Positions 36,901 to 49,400 of a stretch of DNA of 64,000 nucleotides are shown here, piece by piece. Numbering within the stretch: position 1 is the first letter of the stretch; each line of letters opens with the position of its first letter. The notes beneath the pieces are model-generated. The model was not told where the DNA came from, did not search any database, and worked only from the letters and a program-made list of their open reading frames with translations. Position numbers and translations under genes: made by a program. Source of the DNA: Stenogyne calaminthoides (taxonomy: Eukaryota > Streptophyta > Magnoliopsida > Lamiales > Lamiaceae); NCBI GenBank assembly GCA_037126765.1, contig JBBCBC010000012.1:1-64000 (forward strand), written 5' to 3'.

Positions 36901-37329
36901 ACAAATTCTGATTAGAGTCGGTCTCGGTGGGAGATTGTTGGGTTATGGAGACCAGAGACAGACCACGGGAGACGCTTGACCAGTGCCCGAGGTTGAGCAC
37001 TATTGCTCGGTCGAGCGCTCCTCCATTTCAGCGCCATCAAGGCACTCGAGCTAGCAAGTTGATCGAGCAGAACCGCTCGACCAAATGCCCTGGTCGAGCG
37101 GTTCCGGAAGCCCAGACGCGGATTTAGGGTTTTTAGGCCCAGTCTCATATAAATACTTTTTGACTCATTGTATTTGCCTCTCTTGTACTGTACGAAAAAC
37201 ACACGAAAATAGTGAATCTTCTGGCTTGGTAGTGCCCCCAGACGTAGTCATTTCTGATTTATTTGGGTAACCAAATTGTTGTTCCTTAATTCGTTGTTCC
37301 ATTATTTTTCCTATAATTGCTTTAATTGT

Positions 37330-38969
37330 TCCATTCTTTTTCTCTATAATTGCATACTTAATGTTTAGTGATTTTGAGAAGAACTACACATAAAATCTTC
37401 TTTGAAGTGATACTTCATATGCTAAATAGTGATAATAAGATACTAAACATGTCTCCTAATAGTCCTATACCTCCATTTCTACATACTCAATGTTTAGTGA
37501 TTTTCATTGAAGAACAATTGGATCTCATAAAAATCAAATCCATGTTATTTATCACTCCAATCCTGAAGATTAGATCATAATACACCACTTGGTCTACGTA
37601 TTTTCGAGATTCAACAAACCCTCAAACAAAACATGGAGTCAAGATTAAGTAGTCGAAAATACCTCAATTTCTACATAATTTCAATTTAGTAAGCAGAACA
37701 CGATTCATCCCAAATACTTCTCTTCTCATTGTTATAACGACGCTCAATTGGATCTCGAAAATAAAAAATCAAATCCATAAATTAATCACTCAGAACATGA
37801 ATCTCACATAAAGATTAAACGATCAGTTCAGACAAATACACCGTAAACTTGGTCTAGAGCATTTTACAGTTTAAGATTCAACAAACCCTCAAACTAAAAA
37901 CTGAAATCAAGATTGACCAGTGGAGTACGGATAAAAATTTCCCAGAGATTCTCAATTCTTCTCCCAAATACACTGCTTTTCAGTTTAATCATTACTAGAA
38001 ACGATCAATCATATTCAATGTTTTTTTTTTTTTTTTTTTTTGTAACTGTAAAATAAAACAATACAAAGGAAATATATATTGAAGCAAACATTTTCTGGAT
38101 TCCGAGGGCCCAACCCAAGTCTCGCGTATGGTTCTACTTAAACATAGCCCCTTGATTATTATTAAATTTTTTTTAATTTTATTTTTAAATTTTATTTTAT
38201 ATGTGTCACATCACGTCAAATTAAATATTACCATACCTTGTCTAGAGAGAAAATAATAGTAGTATAACACTACTCCTTAAATTTGATACTTTCTAAAATA
38301 ATTTATTGGGAAAAAAATATGTACAACGTTTAAATTTTCAAAGTGGAGTCAATTCTTTTTGCGCAATATTATATCGTATAATATTCTAAAAATTTTATAA
38401 TTGAGCACGTGCTTCATACTATTTTAATATTTAAAATATTTTTTTTTTAAAGTAATCAATTACAATAATCAATTATAATAGTTCCTAAGATAATCAATAA
38501 CAATAATTTTTTTTTATCACTGGGCACGACAAAAATTTGTATGCAATATTCATCATAGTGTTATCAAGAATGAATGGTTTTTTTTTTTTTTCACCGTGGT
38601 CATAAGAAGCGGGTTAGGTTAGTTGATTGACTTTTCTTCATTTTCGCTATTTCATCACGAAAATGTCAAATTTCTTCTTCTTCATCTTCTCTTCAGATTG
38701 TTGGTGGATCTCACGGGTTCTTCTTCCTCGTTCATGCCCTAATTTCTTGTTCAATTTAATTTTTTTCAATTCGCTCAGATTATTGGATGAAATTGGGTTG
38801 TTCAATTTGAATTTTGGAATGGATTATGCGAGAAGAAGAGAGAATATGTGTGTGGTGTTTGGATTACACCTCAACACAAAGTGTGTGTTGAAATTCAGAT
38901 CCTTATGCACTCTTTTCACGCTGTTCTGTATATCTGTAATTTTAGACTGATGATTTTTTTTCCGCGTTT
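37330..38969. other. AT-rich spacer right of the Copia element
   Basis: No gene recognised. On the minus strand this is where the non-coding first exon and promoter of MRS2-1 should lie if its 5' UTR intron spans the Copia insertion. I could not place them. A T19-type run is at 38021-38041. Confidence 0.35.
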
Positions 38970-39615
38970 GTACTGGTTTTGTTCATGTAGTAACACTCTT
39001 TTACTCATAGGGTAACATTCTTTTGTTCATGTAGTAACACATCAAGTTGTTATGTAAATCTGTAATTTTGGACTGGGAATTTCTTTTCCGTTTGTTACGG
39101 TTTTGTTTATCGTTTGTCTTGCTTTTTTTTTGTTCATGTAGTAACACTCTTTTACTGATTATATTTTTCGCGTTTGTACTGATTTTTGTTCATGTAGTAA
39201 CACTCTTTTGCTCATAGGGTAACATTCTTTTGTTCATATAGTAACACATTAAGTTGTTATGTAAATCTGTAATTTTGGACTGAGAATTTCTTTTCCGTTT
39301 GTTCTGGTTTTGTTTATCGTTAAATCTTTGTTTTTTTTGTTCATGTAGTAACACTCTTTTACTGATGATATTTTTCGCGTTTGTACTGATTTTTGTTCAT
39401 GTAGTTACACTCTTTTGCTCATAGGGTAACACTCTTTTGTTCATATAGTAACACATCAAGTTGTTATGTAAATCTGTAATTTTGGACTGAGAATTTCTTT
39501 TCCGTTTGTTCTGGTTTTGTTTATGTTTTTGTACTGGTTTTTGTTCATGTAGTAACACTCTTTTGCTTATAGGGTAACACTCTTTTGTTCATGTAGTAAC
39601 ACATCAAGTTGTTAT
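38970..39615 (+). repeat. Tandem array of a ~207 bp unit
   Basis: The marker aagttgttatgtaaatctg recurs at 39044, 39251, 39458 and, partially, 39606, a spacing of 207, 207 and 148. Each unit contains ttttgttcatgtagtaacac, then tcatagggtaaca, then tttggactgagaatttct. Sub-copies of the gttcatgtagtaacactctt motif occur two or three times per unit. The array stops at a GC-rich stretch (ccagcgcgcacgcacccggc). Confidence 0.85.
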
Positions 39616-40747
39616 GTAAACTGAACCCATTTGCCAGCGCGCACGCACCCGGCCCGCCATACGACATGAATTTTAGGCAACTTTTGTCTTATTTATATTG
39701 TATTGCACATAACACTAGTGTACAATATTTCACACAAGACTTTCACATGGTCGAAACCACAACCACCACAAGAAAGGGAACCACCCAAAACTGCAACTCG
39801 TACCGCAACCGAAACTGTAACCCCTCAAAAAGAGGTCCAACACAAGAGGGATCTCAAATAGTGGAGCTCTAACCACTTGAGATATCACACTCGACTTAAT
39901 TTTTACATATCACTATAGGACATACTGATAGAATATTAATATCAATATTTGATTTAAATATTGAGGTATAAGAGATTTTCTTTTTTCGAAAGGTATAAGA
40001 GATTTATTCTGATTTCATTAGTATTATATGATTCTTACGCAGTTACGTTTCAAATCTATTTCACTTTTAGTTATGATTAATAAAAATATGGGGGTTTTAT
40101 TTTCCTTTTATCATGTTTTATTTGTGTTCTTTTAATTTTCATCTCCAATTTGCTTTATTTTCCTTTTATCATGTTTTATTTGTATTCTTTTAATTTTCAT
40201 CTCCAATTTGCTTATAATATTCGGTATTCTTGAGAATCAATAAATTTATATTTCAATTTGTGTGTGTATTCCAAGTATTCTTAAAAGACAAAAACTTATA
40301 TAAGACGATCTCATACATAAAATGTGATACAAATTAGTATAAATTAATATTTATTATTTTTAAAATGTTAAAACACTCTGCCCAAATTATAATCAATCTC
40401 AGCGTGACTCATCTCAAATTCATTTAGTTAGGAAAAGGATAAAAAATGGAATAATCAATAGAATTAAAATACATTTAGTTTGAATTTGTTTCATACTTCT
40501 TCAAACACTAATTCAAGAATTTGTCATATGATAGTTTTGTGTTACAACGACCAGAAATAAGAGGACGTATTCTAGGATTTCCCCTTCATGCCATAATCAA
40601 TAACTAAATAAAAAATTAAAATTTACATACATGAATAAAAAGAAACCTCAGGGATGATTCTATATCATCAAACAAAACCTCAGGCATCTTGACAACTTAA
40701 AAATGTTGTAATGATGTGGGTCGTTTAGTGAAAACATCATCAGCAGA
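39616..40747. other. Spacer with a 58 bp tandem duplication
   Basis: No gene found. A 58 bp segment containing ccttttatcatgttttattt and ttttaattttcatctccaat is present twice in tandem at about 40098-40213. Confidence 0.6.
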
Positions 40748-42316
40748 TCAGATGTAAGGATTGATGTGGGACGAGTAATCGCGAATTCCAGCTCCTTCCC
40801 ATCCCATCCATTCCTCCCACATCTCCCAATCTTGATCGTTCATTCCCATCATCTGCTCGTTTTCATCATAATGATCGTGTATCTCCATCTCCGGAGCGCT
40901 GAACTCCCCTCTCAGATTACTCATCACAATCTGCATCATGCTAATTGAATAACTCAAGTTACACAAGAAAAACAAAAACATGGAACTCAGAAATATGGGG
41001 AAAAAGATAGGACCATAATTTGGGCTAACTCGGGTCAATCGGGCTACATTTACATACATAAAAAATGTATTGTAATTTACAAGCCCGTAAATATAATTTC
41101 CTTTTATTGCAACCCCAAAATTACTGGCCTAAGAACATAACTAGATTTATGTAAAGAAAGAGTCTTTATGGTGAAGCAATTATCATCAATAACAACAAAG
41201 ACCTTTGTTTTGGACAACCCAAAGACCAAGAAAGAGCAATCAGAATGGAGTTTCTTGTTCCTCAAATGACCAAAGTTATTCATGGATATCATGATGTTTT
41301 CACAATTTTGGAAGCTGTTAAGAGGATAAGGTAAATGGGACTTTAGTCCAAATGCAACCTTAGAAAACAAAAACCTCATTTGAAAGTTCTAATGAATTCA
41401 AATCATAATAAAGCTTCGTGAAACAATGGAATCAAATGACAAACAATTAGAATCACTCTTCAAATACATAACATTAAGAGTAGGTCTAGTGTGAAAATTT
41501 TCATATATGAAAAACTATAAAATCGCCATAAATCATGACCTATTCGGGCCGGGTGAACCATCTACACCCTAAACACTAAATAATGAATCTTAAATCATGA
41601 TCTATTCGGGCCTGGTGGGCCGAGTGAACCATGAACCACTCGACTTTGTCTTACCCTCACCATATACAGAATTTGTTTGTAAACAAAAGTTTTTTCATGT
41701 ATGCAAATTTTCATACTAGACTTTGTCTAACATTAACAGATCATAAAGTTGCGCAGCACTACATATAAACTGGAGATCTAGAGACAAATCCAAATTAAAT
41801 GCAGTTTGGACTCACAAGAGATCCAGAAGTTATCTTAAACAATTAAACAACACTTACACAAAACCAGACAGAGATTATAGATAATTTTGTTATAACTGAA
41901 CATAATAATGGTGCAACTTACATCATATGCCTCGTTAATTTGGTGAAATTGGACGCCAGAATTGCTTCCTCTGCATACATCTGGATGATACTGCAACCAC
42001 ATCAAATGCAACAGGTCAATTATCAATGAAACAGTTACTCTTTACCCTATGAGATATATACATATATGTGTATATATATAGAGAGAAAGATGGAGATTAC
42101 CTGAAGAGCAAGCTTTCTAAAGGCCTTCTTAACCTCAGATTCAGAGGCACCATGGTGAATCCTCAGCGTCTTGTACGGATCAGCCACAGCAGAAGAAACA
42201 CAATAAACCCTAAATCCCTTCTTATTATCAAAATTCCTCACATTTCTTCGCAATGTGGAGCTCTTAAATTGAGCCCAAGAACCTGACGCCGAACCACACC
42301 CCACAGCAGCAGCCAT
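40748..42316 (-). CDS. DNAJ8: Chloroplast DnaJ-like protein, J8 type
   Basis: Three exons on the minus strand: 42316-42101, 41990-41922, 40930-40748, all GT-AG and in phase; 155 residues. Residues ~1-44 are rich in Ser, Ala and Arg and look like a plastid transit peptide. The J domain starts ADPYKTLRIHHGASESEVKK (~45) and contains the catalytic HPD (74-76, YHPDVCRGSN) needed to stimulate Hsp70. The C-terminus carries the family-specific acidic/Trp block WEEWMGWEGAGIRDYSSHIN. This matches Arabidopsis J8, a small stromal co-chaperone reported to affect photosynthetic stability. Partner Hsp70 is inferred. Intron 2 contains a MITE. Confidence 0.92.
41482..41723. mobile_element. MITE with ~35 bp inverted ends in DNAJ8 intron 2
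   Basis: Left end AGGTCTAGTGTGAAAATTTT then CATATATGAAAAACT. Right end, inverted, AAGTCTAGTATGAAAATTTG then CATACATGAAAAAACT. The interior has the GC-rich module ctattcgggccgggtgaacc / aaatcatga, also seen in the element at 46530-47008. Superfamily not assigned. Confidence 0.7.
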
Positions 42317-42455
42317 TCTTCCAAATTCAATTCAATAAAAACAGAAACGGCGATCGAAATTCGAAAATCCCCAATTCAAAAATCCCAATTAAATTTCAAA
42401 ATTCTGAAATCACACAATGCAATGCAACTACAGAGTATTGTATTCCTGGGTTGCT

Positions 42456-42466
42456 TATTTATATAG
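42456..42466 (-). promoter_or_regulatory. TATA box of DNAJ8
   Basis: CTATATAAATA on the minus strand, about 140 bp upstream of the start codon. Position and sequence fit a core promoter with a ~110 base 5' UTR. Confidence 0.6.
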
Positions 42467-42764
42467 CTTCTGAATTTGAGTAAAATTATGAATGCGGTCA
42501 AACCTAGAATCGAAATTCAAACAAATTAGTAGTAATTGCAGAATTAACACGGCGAAGCACAAACAATGATGGCGAAATGGTGAGGTTTAATAATGGTTTT
42601 ATAGGGGCTTGAAAATGGTAGAAATTTAATAGTAAGAGGAGAAGATGGAAGTCAATGGTATGAGGTTTGAATGCGATTTTGAAGAACACAACGAAAGAAA
42701 GAAGACGAAGGAAAGTTCAAGTATGGAGGTGTATTAATTAATTAATATAATTATAATAATAATA

Positions 42765-42978
42765 TTCCCCCGTCTCATTTCAATCTTCACACTTTGACCG
42801 GCACACATTTAAAAAAAAATAGTTTTATTGACTTTTTAAAGGGGATGTAAGGTGAAGATTGTGAGAGTGAAGATTGTGTGGTGGAGATTGTAAGATTCTT
42901 TGCCCTTTTTGGGGTGTGAATATTGAAATGGGACGACCCAAAATATAAAGTATGAAGGTTCTTTTGGGACGGAGGAAG
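42765..42978. mobile_element. Stowaway-like MITE
   Basis: 214 bp, TTCCCCCGTCTCATTTCAAT at one end and GGGACGGAGGAAG at the other, flanked by TA (42763-42764 and 42979-42980). It lies upstream of DNAJ8. Confidence 0.75.
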
Positions 42979-43113
42979 TAATAAGTAACCAAAATCCACA
43001 CGTGTCACGTGTGCATTGTCAAGCTGACGTATGATCAATACTTCCTTATCCAAATTCCAAACCAACCAGTGGGTAACAGTTAAAACTGTGGGTATTGGAG
43101 GAAAAGTAGATAT

Positions 43114-43321
43114 TCCCTCGATCCCGCATTATTATTCACACTTTTCTTTTTTATTTGTTCCATATCAATTTTCACACCCCTAAAATGGACACTTTTAACA
43201 CAACTCTTACCCACAAAAAAATACACTCATTTACTCATATGCCATTATTTTTTGCATAAAGTGTATTTTCTTTGATTTGTGGTCCCAGATCAGTGTGAAA
43301 ACTAATATGGGGCGGAGGGAG
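43114..43321. mobile_element. Stowaway-like MITE
   Basis: 208 bp, TTCCCTCGATCCCGCATTAT and TATGGGGCGGAGGGAG ends, flanked by TA. It is 135 bp from the previous MITE but differs in its interior. Confidence 0.8.
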
Positions 43322-43374
43322 TATAATGTATATCTAATGCACCGTGCAATGCATTTTAGATCATGAGTAGTATT

Positions 43375-43820
43375 TTCAGAACCGAGTTTAATCAGGAACC
43401 GACCATGAAATCGGTTCAATTACCTTAAAAAAATCACTTTTGTGGTTGAACCGGAAAAAACCGGTCAGAATCGAAAAAAACGGTCAAAATTGAGAACCGA
43501 TTGAACAGGGTTGAACCGATTTTTTATTTTATTTTTTATTTTTTAAAATTTAAAACTTAATTCTAATTTTTATCATTCATATTTTAAATTGTATTGTATA
43601 ATATTATTTATGATTCTATTGTATTTATTTTCAATATAAAAATTATAAATTATCATTTTAAAATTTTATAAGTGCATATTTATTTTATTTTAATATAATA
43701 TATGAAATATTTTAAGAAAATATGTAGAAATCATTTTAACGGTTGAACCGACGGTTCGACTGGTCCAACCGGTTGAACCACGAACCGGTGCTCAGTTCAG
43801 TTTGGTCGCCGATTCCATTA
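43375..43820. repeat. Repeat rich in ACCGGTTCAA-type palindromes
   Basis: Both ends are dense in aaccggttgaacc-like sequence (left: aggaaccgaccatgaaatcg gttcaa; right: ggttgaaccgacggttcg, ccaaccggttgaaccacgaa) around an AT-rich centre. It resembles a non-autonomous DNA transposon, but exact ends and target duplication were not found. Confidence 0.4.
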
Positions 43821-44689
43821 TAAAAACACTTTAATACATTTATTTGTCATATATTTTTTTATGAAGCCTTGTATCATAAAAACACGACTTATATATAATA
43901 TATTGTTCTTGTATTAAAAGATAATCTGCACTCTGCAGTTTCTGTGAAAAAGAAAATTATAATAACAAACATAGTATTATTTTTTGATCGGTCAAATGTA
44001 TTGGTTGTTACTCCACTGTACAGTAACATTGCAGGTGTAGAACTCTACTTCTAACAAAAATATCTATAGTTGTAAATAATTAAATTATTTGGCAATACTA
44101 AAATATCTAAAATGTTACCTTAACGCGCGCAACTTTGAAATTAATCAGAAACGTGTGCTGGAGTCAAACTTAGTGGCCTTAAATCCTAAACTTCATACCG
44201 ACTGCTACAATATAAATACACTAAATTGCTTAATGATCATTGATGAGATTTAATTATTTTCAAGCATAGGCAATACGTTAGGGTTTTAAGTATTTTTCAA
44301 GCATAGATAATAGCTTAGCTGAAAAGTCCATAAGTGAACATAATTAAGCTGTACTTAACATGCAATAATGATTAAAATCATTGACTTTCAAAAGTCCATA
44401 AGTGAACATATCTTTATTTATAGACAAAAACTCATATGAGACGGGGATACAACTTAGTACAAATTAAACACACTCCTCCCAAAATATTAAATCATCAATG
44501 ATCTGCTTATGTCATCATCTCATGGAAGTGTCCCTCATCTTTATTTTTTATCATCACATTTTGTTCAAGTCAATTTAATTTTTTTTATTTAGAAATTATA
44601 TATGTAGGGACCTAATAAAAAGTCAAATCCAAACAAAATTCCACGCAAATCAAAACTAAGGGTATAACAGTATAACTGTATATAACTGA

Positions 44690-45030
44690 GTCAAGCCAGC
44701 TCGCAAGCTATTCGTGCTCGAATAGTAAAAAGATCAAAATCGATTCGAGCATAATCGAATCGAATCGGCTCACGAGCCTCTCGTGCTTGCACATTAATTA
44801 CTATTATGCCATTAATTTTACTAAATATATATACTTATAATTTAATAACATATTTTATATTTAATTTTATAAAATTATATAGGTAATCGAGTCGAGCTCG
44901 AGTCTATCGAGTTTCTTTTCGAGCTAAGCTTGAACTTAAAATTTTGGGTCGATCGAGTTTGAATCGAGTATCGAGTATTTTACTCGAGTCAAGTTCGAGC
45001 TCAGCATTACTCGGCTCATTTACACCTCAA
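44690..45030. repeat. Repeat rich in GAGCTCGA/ATCGAGT motifs
   Basis: Contains many overlapping gagctcgag, aatcgaatcg and tcgagtttgaatcgag motifs and ends ctcggctcatttacacc. This composition recurs in plant genomes as a dispersed repeat. Its termini are not resolved. The rest of 43830-45600 is AT-rich with no gene seen. Confidence 0.4.
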
Positions 45031-45603
45031 AACCCACCACATCCCACCACTTCTAATTTAAAAAAAAAATCCATTTATCCCAAACAAAAAATCATTTTTT
45101 TAACCACAGTGAAATTACTAATTTTATTTGTCAAGATTCAACTCACAATGCATTCCCCCCACATAAGAATTTATCACACCCCAACCATTTCTGATAATTC
45201 AAAAGTTCGAATGCCTCTCAAAAACCAAAAATGCCACAACTAATTAAAATGTACAGGCCATAAATGGAACCAACAAAAAAACATTATTTCATTTTTATAT
45301 GTAAAAACTGTCGAGTAGATATACAAACTACAGTACCATCATCAAAACAGCAAGCACAACTCGTCTATTATTCTTAATTTCAATGAGCAATATATCCATC
45401 CCACTGAATTATCTCATCACAAATCCTTATACATGCCTTTGTTTTCAAAACTGCATTTTTAGTCTCTAATAAAATGTCCTAAACACCAGTATTTACAAAA
45501 GGTGTCTGAGAAAACGTACCGAATGCAATGACTACTTTCCGAAATGGGAACCGCAGTAAGACTGTAACGCACAAGAAATTATCGAGACGGGGTATTACTC
45601 GAC

Positions 45604-46422
45604 TTAAGCCACAGACTTGTCTTTGCTGGTTGTATTTGTGTCCAAGGGCTGGTTTTTGATCGTTGAATTTGTTCCGATAGATTCTTCTTTGACGGTTGGA
45701 TTTGTGAGTAAAGGTTTCTTGAATTGAACCAAGATCATTGTCATGTTATCACAACCTTCCTGCCCAGATGCTGGAGCCAAACACCTATCAAGTACTCTTT
45801 CACACACCTTAGACAGCTTCTTCTCCTGTGGATTTTGCTAGTTAGATTTTACCTTCATGAAATATACACACACATACATATATATATGTATGACAAAAAA
45901 TCTTCTAGAGTACGTCTCTTGTGAACCAGGTTCACGTGACCCTATTCTTCAAAGAAATACATTTTAGCATGAGGCACCACGTTTAAGCATACAAGTATTA
46001 CCATTTAAAAATTACTTGATTCTTTTTTTTTTTTTTTGATAAGGTAAAAAATACTTTATTCTTATCTTCTATGTGTTGTTTTTTTCAAAATCACTAGACA
46101 ATGATACTTCATACAATAAATGGTATTACTTCGTACTAAACAGTGATAATTAATTCATCATGGAACTTCCGTAAACCAAGTTCACAAAAGTTTTTGTCAA
46201 ACTTCTGTGAACTTGATTCACATAAGTTTTATGGAGAACACGGTATACTGTTTATCATATGAAGAATCATTGTTTAAAGATTTTTGAGAAAAATAACACA
46301 CAATATTCATACATTTTTTTAAATAGTGACACTTTCGTATGCTAAAACGTGATACTTCATGTGCTGAAATTGTATAACTTTGAATAAGAAAGCTCGCATA
46401 AACCTGGTTCACAGGAGACCTA

Positions 46423-46489
<67 letters not shown>

Positions 46490-49400
46490 GATTTGATCAT
46501 ATGCCCGCAGGTGGGCACAAACTTATATGCCCACAGCTTATGTGGCGCGCCACATATGCAAAGTTACCATCATTTAATTAGTTTTTTTAATTAATTCAAT
46601 CTTCTCATTAATTATATAAACATAAACCATAAACTATGAACCCTAAACCATGAACCATTCTGGCCGGGTAAACCATGAACCACTCGGGCCGGGTTTGGGT
46701 TCGGATCGGGTTGGGTCCGGGCCATGATTTTTTTTAAAATATAATTAATAAAATTAATTATATAAATCTAAATCCTAAACTATGAACCCTAAACCATGAA
46801 CCATTTGGGCCCCGGTGAACCATGAACCACTCGGGCCGGGTTCGAGTTCGGGCCGGATTGAGTCCGGGACGGGTAAAAGAAATTTACTATAATTAATTAA
46901 ATTGGGTAAAATATGAAATATATATAAATGAAAAGATTAAATTAATTAAAGAAACTAATTAAATGATGGTGGGACCTTGCATATGTGGCGCGCCACATAA
47001 GCGGTGGGTTGAACTCTTTCATATGTACACACATTTTGTGACCCATAAGGAACCCACTATTTGGCTTCATATCATTTCTCTCTCAATATATATATATACT
47101 GATTGAACGATGTAAAAGAAACTTACGGTATCCAACTGTTCTTTTACAAAGGCAACTGCTTGGTCACTTGTCATGCAATCCCTAACAAAGGAAAATTAAA
47201 AACAAAAATTCACATAAAATATCTCAAGCAATAAATATGCAAAAGCAAGCAGCTGTGGACCTGAGCTTTTAACAGAAGAAAAAAGTGCCTCCTATAATTG
47301 GCTGGATAAAACACCTCTCACAAAAGAAAGGAAAAAACATGTAAACTATTGAGTTCTTGCTGTTATGTAAATAACAGTCTGACCAAGTAGATTTGATTAA
47401 AAAAAGAAGAATAAAAGGATTTCATGTAACAAGGTGCCCGACCGTCCTTTTAACAGAATCAAGCAAAACTACCCCAAGGTAGGGGTGTGGGAAGTGTATA
47501 AAAAAAATTCTAGATTCATAAAATGCAAATCCTAGATCTTTATTTAATTTTTGGAACTGCAGTTGGGCGTTCGTTAGTACTACGGTAAGGGGATATTTTT
47601 ACTTTATAACATAGTATCAAATTTCTTCACCCTCATAAAATATAGCCAACCTCAAGGGATATTTTACTTTTATAAAATAGTATGAAAAATTTCTTCACCC
47701 TCATAAAATTTTAAAGCCAACCTCAAGCTATTATTATTTTTGTAATTTAGGGCATGTTTGATAATATTATTTTTGGACTTATAGTGCACTCGGGGGAAAT
47801 GCCATAGGAGCGGTTGGGATTTTTGGACTTTATTTGTCAAATAAATCGGAATAATAAAATAGGATTTTAAAATCCATAATGAATAGATTCAAAATTTATG
47901 TTTGTTTTGAGATATTTTATAGGGTTAGAATTATATGAGGATTGTTGGTTCAAAAAAGTTGATTGATTTGTATTATTATATTATTATAGTAATGATTGAA
48001 TGATAGAGTATTGTGTTGGAAATTGTGTAAAAGTGATAATATTATTATTAATGGGAATAGGTGCAGATGTAGGGTTTAGGTTAGGTTTTAAATTGGATTT
48101 TGAAATCCTGATTTTAGTATTGTATTAAATGGGTATGTGGAATTGTAAAGTCCAAAGTCCGTCCGGAATAGTCTCAAAACAAACATACCCTTAAGGATTA
48201 GTACGGAAAGGAAGTTCCCAAATGGCCAAATCACATTTATACCTCCTCCATTATAAAACTCTTAATTGCATACCAGAACTCATTTCTAAATAAAAAAGAC
48301 TCAATATCGTATCAATGCAAGGTGAGCATACGGGGATACGGGGACTTGGAAAAACACTTACCATATTCCATCACATGCGATAATAAGAAATTCATCATCT
48401 TCAGAAAGGTCAACCTAGTACGGAGGAAACAACAAAGACAAATCCGTCATTCGACTCAAATAGTTGCTTTGAAACAAAATGTAAAGGACATAGGTTATCA
48501 TAGGTTTATAAAACAGCATAAGAGCAAAATAATTAATTATTTTGACACAGACTAAGAGGAGATATAAATTGTAACAACATTCTACATACAGTGACTATAT
48601 CAGGGTTTGCTGTCACAATTTGCTGTTCAGCAGGTAATGATTTATTTTGCTTCAACTCCATATCACCTGGAAAGATTCGAAATTATCATTTTGATCCAAG
48701 GAAAATATGAAGCATTCTTTTATCCTACATTAAAATGGGTTAATCAGTTATGAGTACCTATGGCCCTTGACAAGTTGAGGGTCCCATTGACCCGCCCATA
48801 TTGTACATATCCACCTGCATCTAATATCCTTTTTCTCTCGACAACAAGATCTGGTTTGTGATCCTTCGATAACTCATGTGCCTGCGTGAAAATTTCACAT
48901 ATATCAGACCTGATGCAAAATCTAATGTAAAACATAATAATCCAGTTTATAATTTTAAAATTGGTCCCATATTTTTTGGGTGGTGGCTATTATAGTCCTA
49001 TACGAATCAATCTTCTTAGTTAAGTCCATAACTTTTGAAATGATGCAATATATGTTCTATATTGACAAGATTGCAGGATTTTTGCACGTGTTGCTCACGT
49101 GATCCGTGATCTGCCGGAATTCCATGTAGCAACTGGACTAATGACTTGGCATCATTTATGTGCATAATGAAACCCCAATATATTAATCTTCGATTAAAAA
49201 AATCACAAATTAATTATCATCCTAAAACAAAAAAATGTCAATATAGGACTAAAAAAAATGTCAATATAGGACTACAATTGTAGTATTTTTAAAAATTATG
49301 CAACTTAATTGAGAAAATTGATTGATAGGACTAAAATCGCCACCATGCAATAGATATAAGACGAATTTTCAATTTATTCCCATAACTGTCAATATTAATG

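Larger units (their letters stand above)
32566..37320 (+). mobile_element. Decayed Copia retrotransposon (Tork/Tnt1-like) upstream of MRS2-1
   Basis: Left LTR 32566-32964 and right LTR 36936 to ~37320 share the TGTTGGGTTATGG start (TA instead of TG in the left copy). The primer-binding site is at 32967 (TGGTATCAAGAGC, one extra A relative to the usual form) and a purine tract (GGTGGGAGAT) precedes 36936. Between them, in plus orientation, are gag, zinc knuckle, remnants of protease and integrase, reverse transcriptase and RNase H. The right LTR has lost its CCTAACA end, and I could not find a target-site duplication. Confidence 0.85.

Noticed and set aside
38627..38950. A 107-codon open frame (hydrophobic, Phe-rich)
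   Set aside because: Low-complexity, no homology I recognise, no supporting splice sites, directly beside a tandem array.
46545..46560. GTGGCGCGCCAC palindrome as a regulatory site
   Set aside because: It occurs in both arms of the MITE and is explained by the inverted repeat.
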